A stretch of DNA of 64,000 bases from Cystobacter ferrugineus (lineage in GTDB: Bacteria > Myxococcota > Myxococcia > Myxococcales > Myxococcaceae): assembly GCF_001887355.1 (NCBI RefSeq), contig NZ_MPIN01000004.1, positions 248,001 through 312,000 of the forward strand. The letters are read 5' to 3'. Both the position numbers and the translations under genes were made by a program. The notes below the pieces were generated by a model, which did no database searches, was not told where the DNA came from, and saw only the letters and a list, made by a program, of their open reading frames with translations. Within the stretch, counting starts at the first letter, position 1. Each line of letters opens with the position of its first letter. This document shows, piece by piece, positions 61,284 through 64,000 of the stretch.

Positions 61284-62534
61284 ATGAGCACGTCTCCATT
61301 CCCGTCGCCCTCCACGCCGATCTCCATCGAAGGTCCCCCGAAGGTTCTGCTGCTGGAGAACATCCACCCATCCGCGGAGGAGATGTTCCGCGCGGAGGGC
61401 TTCGAGGTGGAGCGGCTCAAGGTAGCGCTCAAGCCCGAGGAGCTGGAACAGCGCATCCAGGGCGTGCACGTGCTGGGCATCCGCAGCAAGACGAACGTGT
61501 GGGAGCCGGCGCTCGCCAAGGCGCCGAACCTGCTGGCCATCGGCGCGTTCTGCATCGGCACCAACCAGGTGGACTTGAAGGCGGCCAACCGCCACGGCAC
61601 GCCCGTGTTCAACGCGCCCTTCAGCAACACGCGCAGCGTGGCGGAGCTGGTGATCGCGGAGATCATCATGCTCAGCCGCCAGCTCGTGGACCGCAACCGC
61701 GAGGTGCACGCGGGCCAGTGGCGCAAGGTGGCGCTGGGCAGCTACGAGGTGCGCGGCAAGACGCTGGGCATCATCGGCTATGGGCACATCGGCTCGCAGC
61801 TCGGCGTGCTGGCCGAGTCCATGGGCATGCGCGTCATCTTCCATGACGTGATGACGAAGCTGCCGCTGGGCAACACGCGCGCCACGGCCACGCTGGACGA
61901 GCTGCTCGCGTCCTCGGACTTCGTGACGCTGCACGTGCCGGCCACGGCCTCCACGGAGAAGATGCTGGGCGAGGCGGAGCTGGCGCGCATGCGCAAGGGC
62001 GCCTACCTCATCAACGCGAGCCGGGGCACGGTGGTGGATATCGAAGCGCTGGCGCGGACCATCCGCTCCGGCCACATCGGCGGCGCCGCGGTGGACGTGT
62101 ACCCGGAGGAGCCGGAGACCAACAGCGACGGCTTCACCACCCCGCTGCAGGGCCTGCCCAACGTCATCCTCACCCCGCACATCGGCGGCTCCACCGAGGA
62201 GGCCCAGGCGTCCATCGGCAAGGAGGTGGCCACCTCGCTCATCAAGTTCGTCAAGAGCGGCGCCACCACGGGCGCGGTGAACTTCCCCCAGGTGGAGGCG
62301 CCGCTGATTCCCAAGACGCACCGCATCCTCAACGTGCACCGCAACACGCCGGGCGTGCTGCGCGACATCAACCGCATCGTCTCGGACCTCAACGCCAACA
62401 TCCACGCCCAGGTGCTCAGCACGGACGCGGACATCGGCTACCTGCTCATGGACCTGGACCAGAACGTGGGCCGTCCGGTGTGCGAGGCCATCGCGGGCCT
62501 CAAGACCGACATCAAGACGCGCATCGTCACCTGA
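61284..62534 (+). CDS. serA: D-3-phosphoglycerate dehydrogenase
   Basis: First enzyme of serine biosynthesis. A 416-residue protein: substrate-binding and NAD domains with LGIIGYGHIGSQLGVLAES (GxGxxG), the catalytic arginine in NASRGTVVDIEAL, the glutamate in PEEPE and HIGGSTEEAQ with the catalytic histidine, then a C-terminal ACT domain (VHRNTPGVLRDINRIVSDLN) for feedback by serine. This is the E. coli-like short form without the extra ASB domain. Convergent with the flavoenzyme downstream (48 bases between stops). Confidence 0.95.
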   Translation: MSTSPFPSPSTPISIEGPPKVLLLENIHPSAEEMFRAEGFEVERLKVALKPEELEQRIQGVHVLGIRSKTNVWEPALAKAPNLLAIGAFCIGTNQVDLKAANRHGTPVFNAPFSNTRSVAELVIAEIIMLSRQLVDRNREVHAGQWRKVALGSYEVRGKTLGIIGYGHIGSQLGVLAESMGMRVIFHDVMTKLPLGNTRATATLDELLASSDFVTLHVPATASTEKMLGEAELARMRKGAYLINASRGTVVDIEALARTIRSGHIGGAAVDVYPEEPETNSDGFTTPLQGLPNVILTPHIGGSTEEAQASIGKEVATSLIKFVKSGATTGAVNFPQVEAPLIPKTHRILNVHRNTPGVLRDINRIVSDLNANIHAQVLSTDADIGYLLMDLDQNVGRPVCEAIAGLKTDIKTRIVT

Positions 62535-62582
62535 TGCGCGGACGCGGGGGCGCTCCCGGCGCGGAGGGCCCCCCGTGCCGGC

Positions 62583-63983
<1,401 letters not shown>

Positions 63984-64000
63984 GAGCCGAGCACTAGTGC

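Overview
The window is a chromosomal segment of a high-GC Gram-negative bacterium, almost certainly a myxobacterium of the Cystobacter/Archangium/Myxococcus lineage. This rests on four DUF2378 (TIGR02265-type) genes, a TIGR02270 HEAT-repeat gene, an MXAN_0049-type (Imm11) immunity gene, several Ser/Thr kinases and hybrid sensor kinases, and strong third-position GC bias. No rRNA, tRNA, CRISPR array or intact insertion sequence was found.

Left part (1-8.5 kb): queF; a minus-strand signalling unit (two-domain KaiC-like ATPase, response regulator, Ser/Thr kinase, small membrane protein); an orphan Imm52 immunity gene; an exopolyphosphatase; a zinc alcohol dehydrogenase; and a 2-oxoglutarate oxygenase.

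8.6-15.0 kb is a type VI secretion cargo island without structural genes. It holds a decayed DUF2169 gene, DUF6484, TIGR02270, a PAAR-like DUF4150 protein, an AHH-nuclease toxin with an AT-rich tail, Imm11 and Imm49 immunity proteins, and a ketosynthase-like protein lacking both catalytic histidines.

15-34.5 kb is mostly housekeeping and lineage-specific genes: DUF4230, a TPR protein, four DUF2378 paralogues around a HAD phosphatase, a hybrid histidine kinase with degenerate catalytic boxes, a DUF2270 protein, an isocitrate-dehydrogenase-type enzyme, SUI1, VKOR-DsbA, YgfZ, a FolB-cupin fusion next to a FolM-like reductase, an Fpg/Nei-type glycosylase without its catalytic proline, a tyrosine-degradation operon (fahA-maiA-hppD) and a double-hotdog protein.

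34.5-40.7 kb is a scarred, recombinogenic stretch. It has a histidine-kinase remnant, two tiny genes, and a two-gene P-loop NTPase / alpha-beta-domain-TPR module enclosed by 62-bp direct repeats and followed by a broken DUF2167 gene. The TPR half of the second gene is much richer in AT than its own 5' part. This module is my main candidate for an undescribed conflict (defence-like) system; its function is inference.

40.7-47.0 kb is a tightly coupled five-gene oxidative cluster (FOXRED2-like flavoprotein, FMN alpha-hydroxy-acid oxidase, divergent P450, haem-oxygenase-like di-iron oxidase, cation/proton antiporter), with no recognisable scaffold-forming enzyme. 47.1-54.0 kb is an OmpR/HK two-component system followed by a MacA-MacB-TolC type efflux operon. 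54.3-64 kb carries a 1664-residue Ser/Thr kinase-ATPase-GAF-histidine kinase, an acyl carrier protein with a methyltransferase, a STAS-like protein, serA, and a convergent GlcD/D-2-hydroxyglutarate dehydrogenase-type flavoenzyme.
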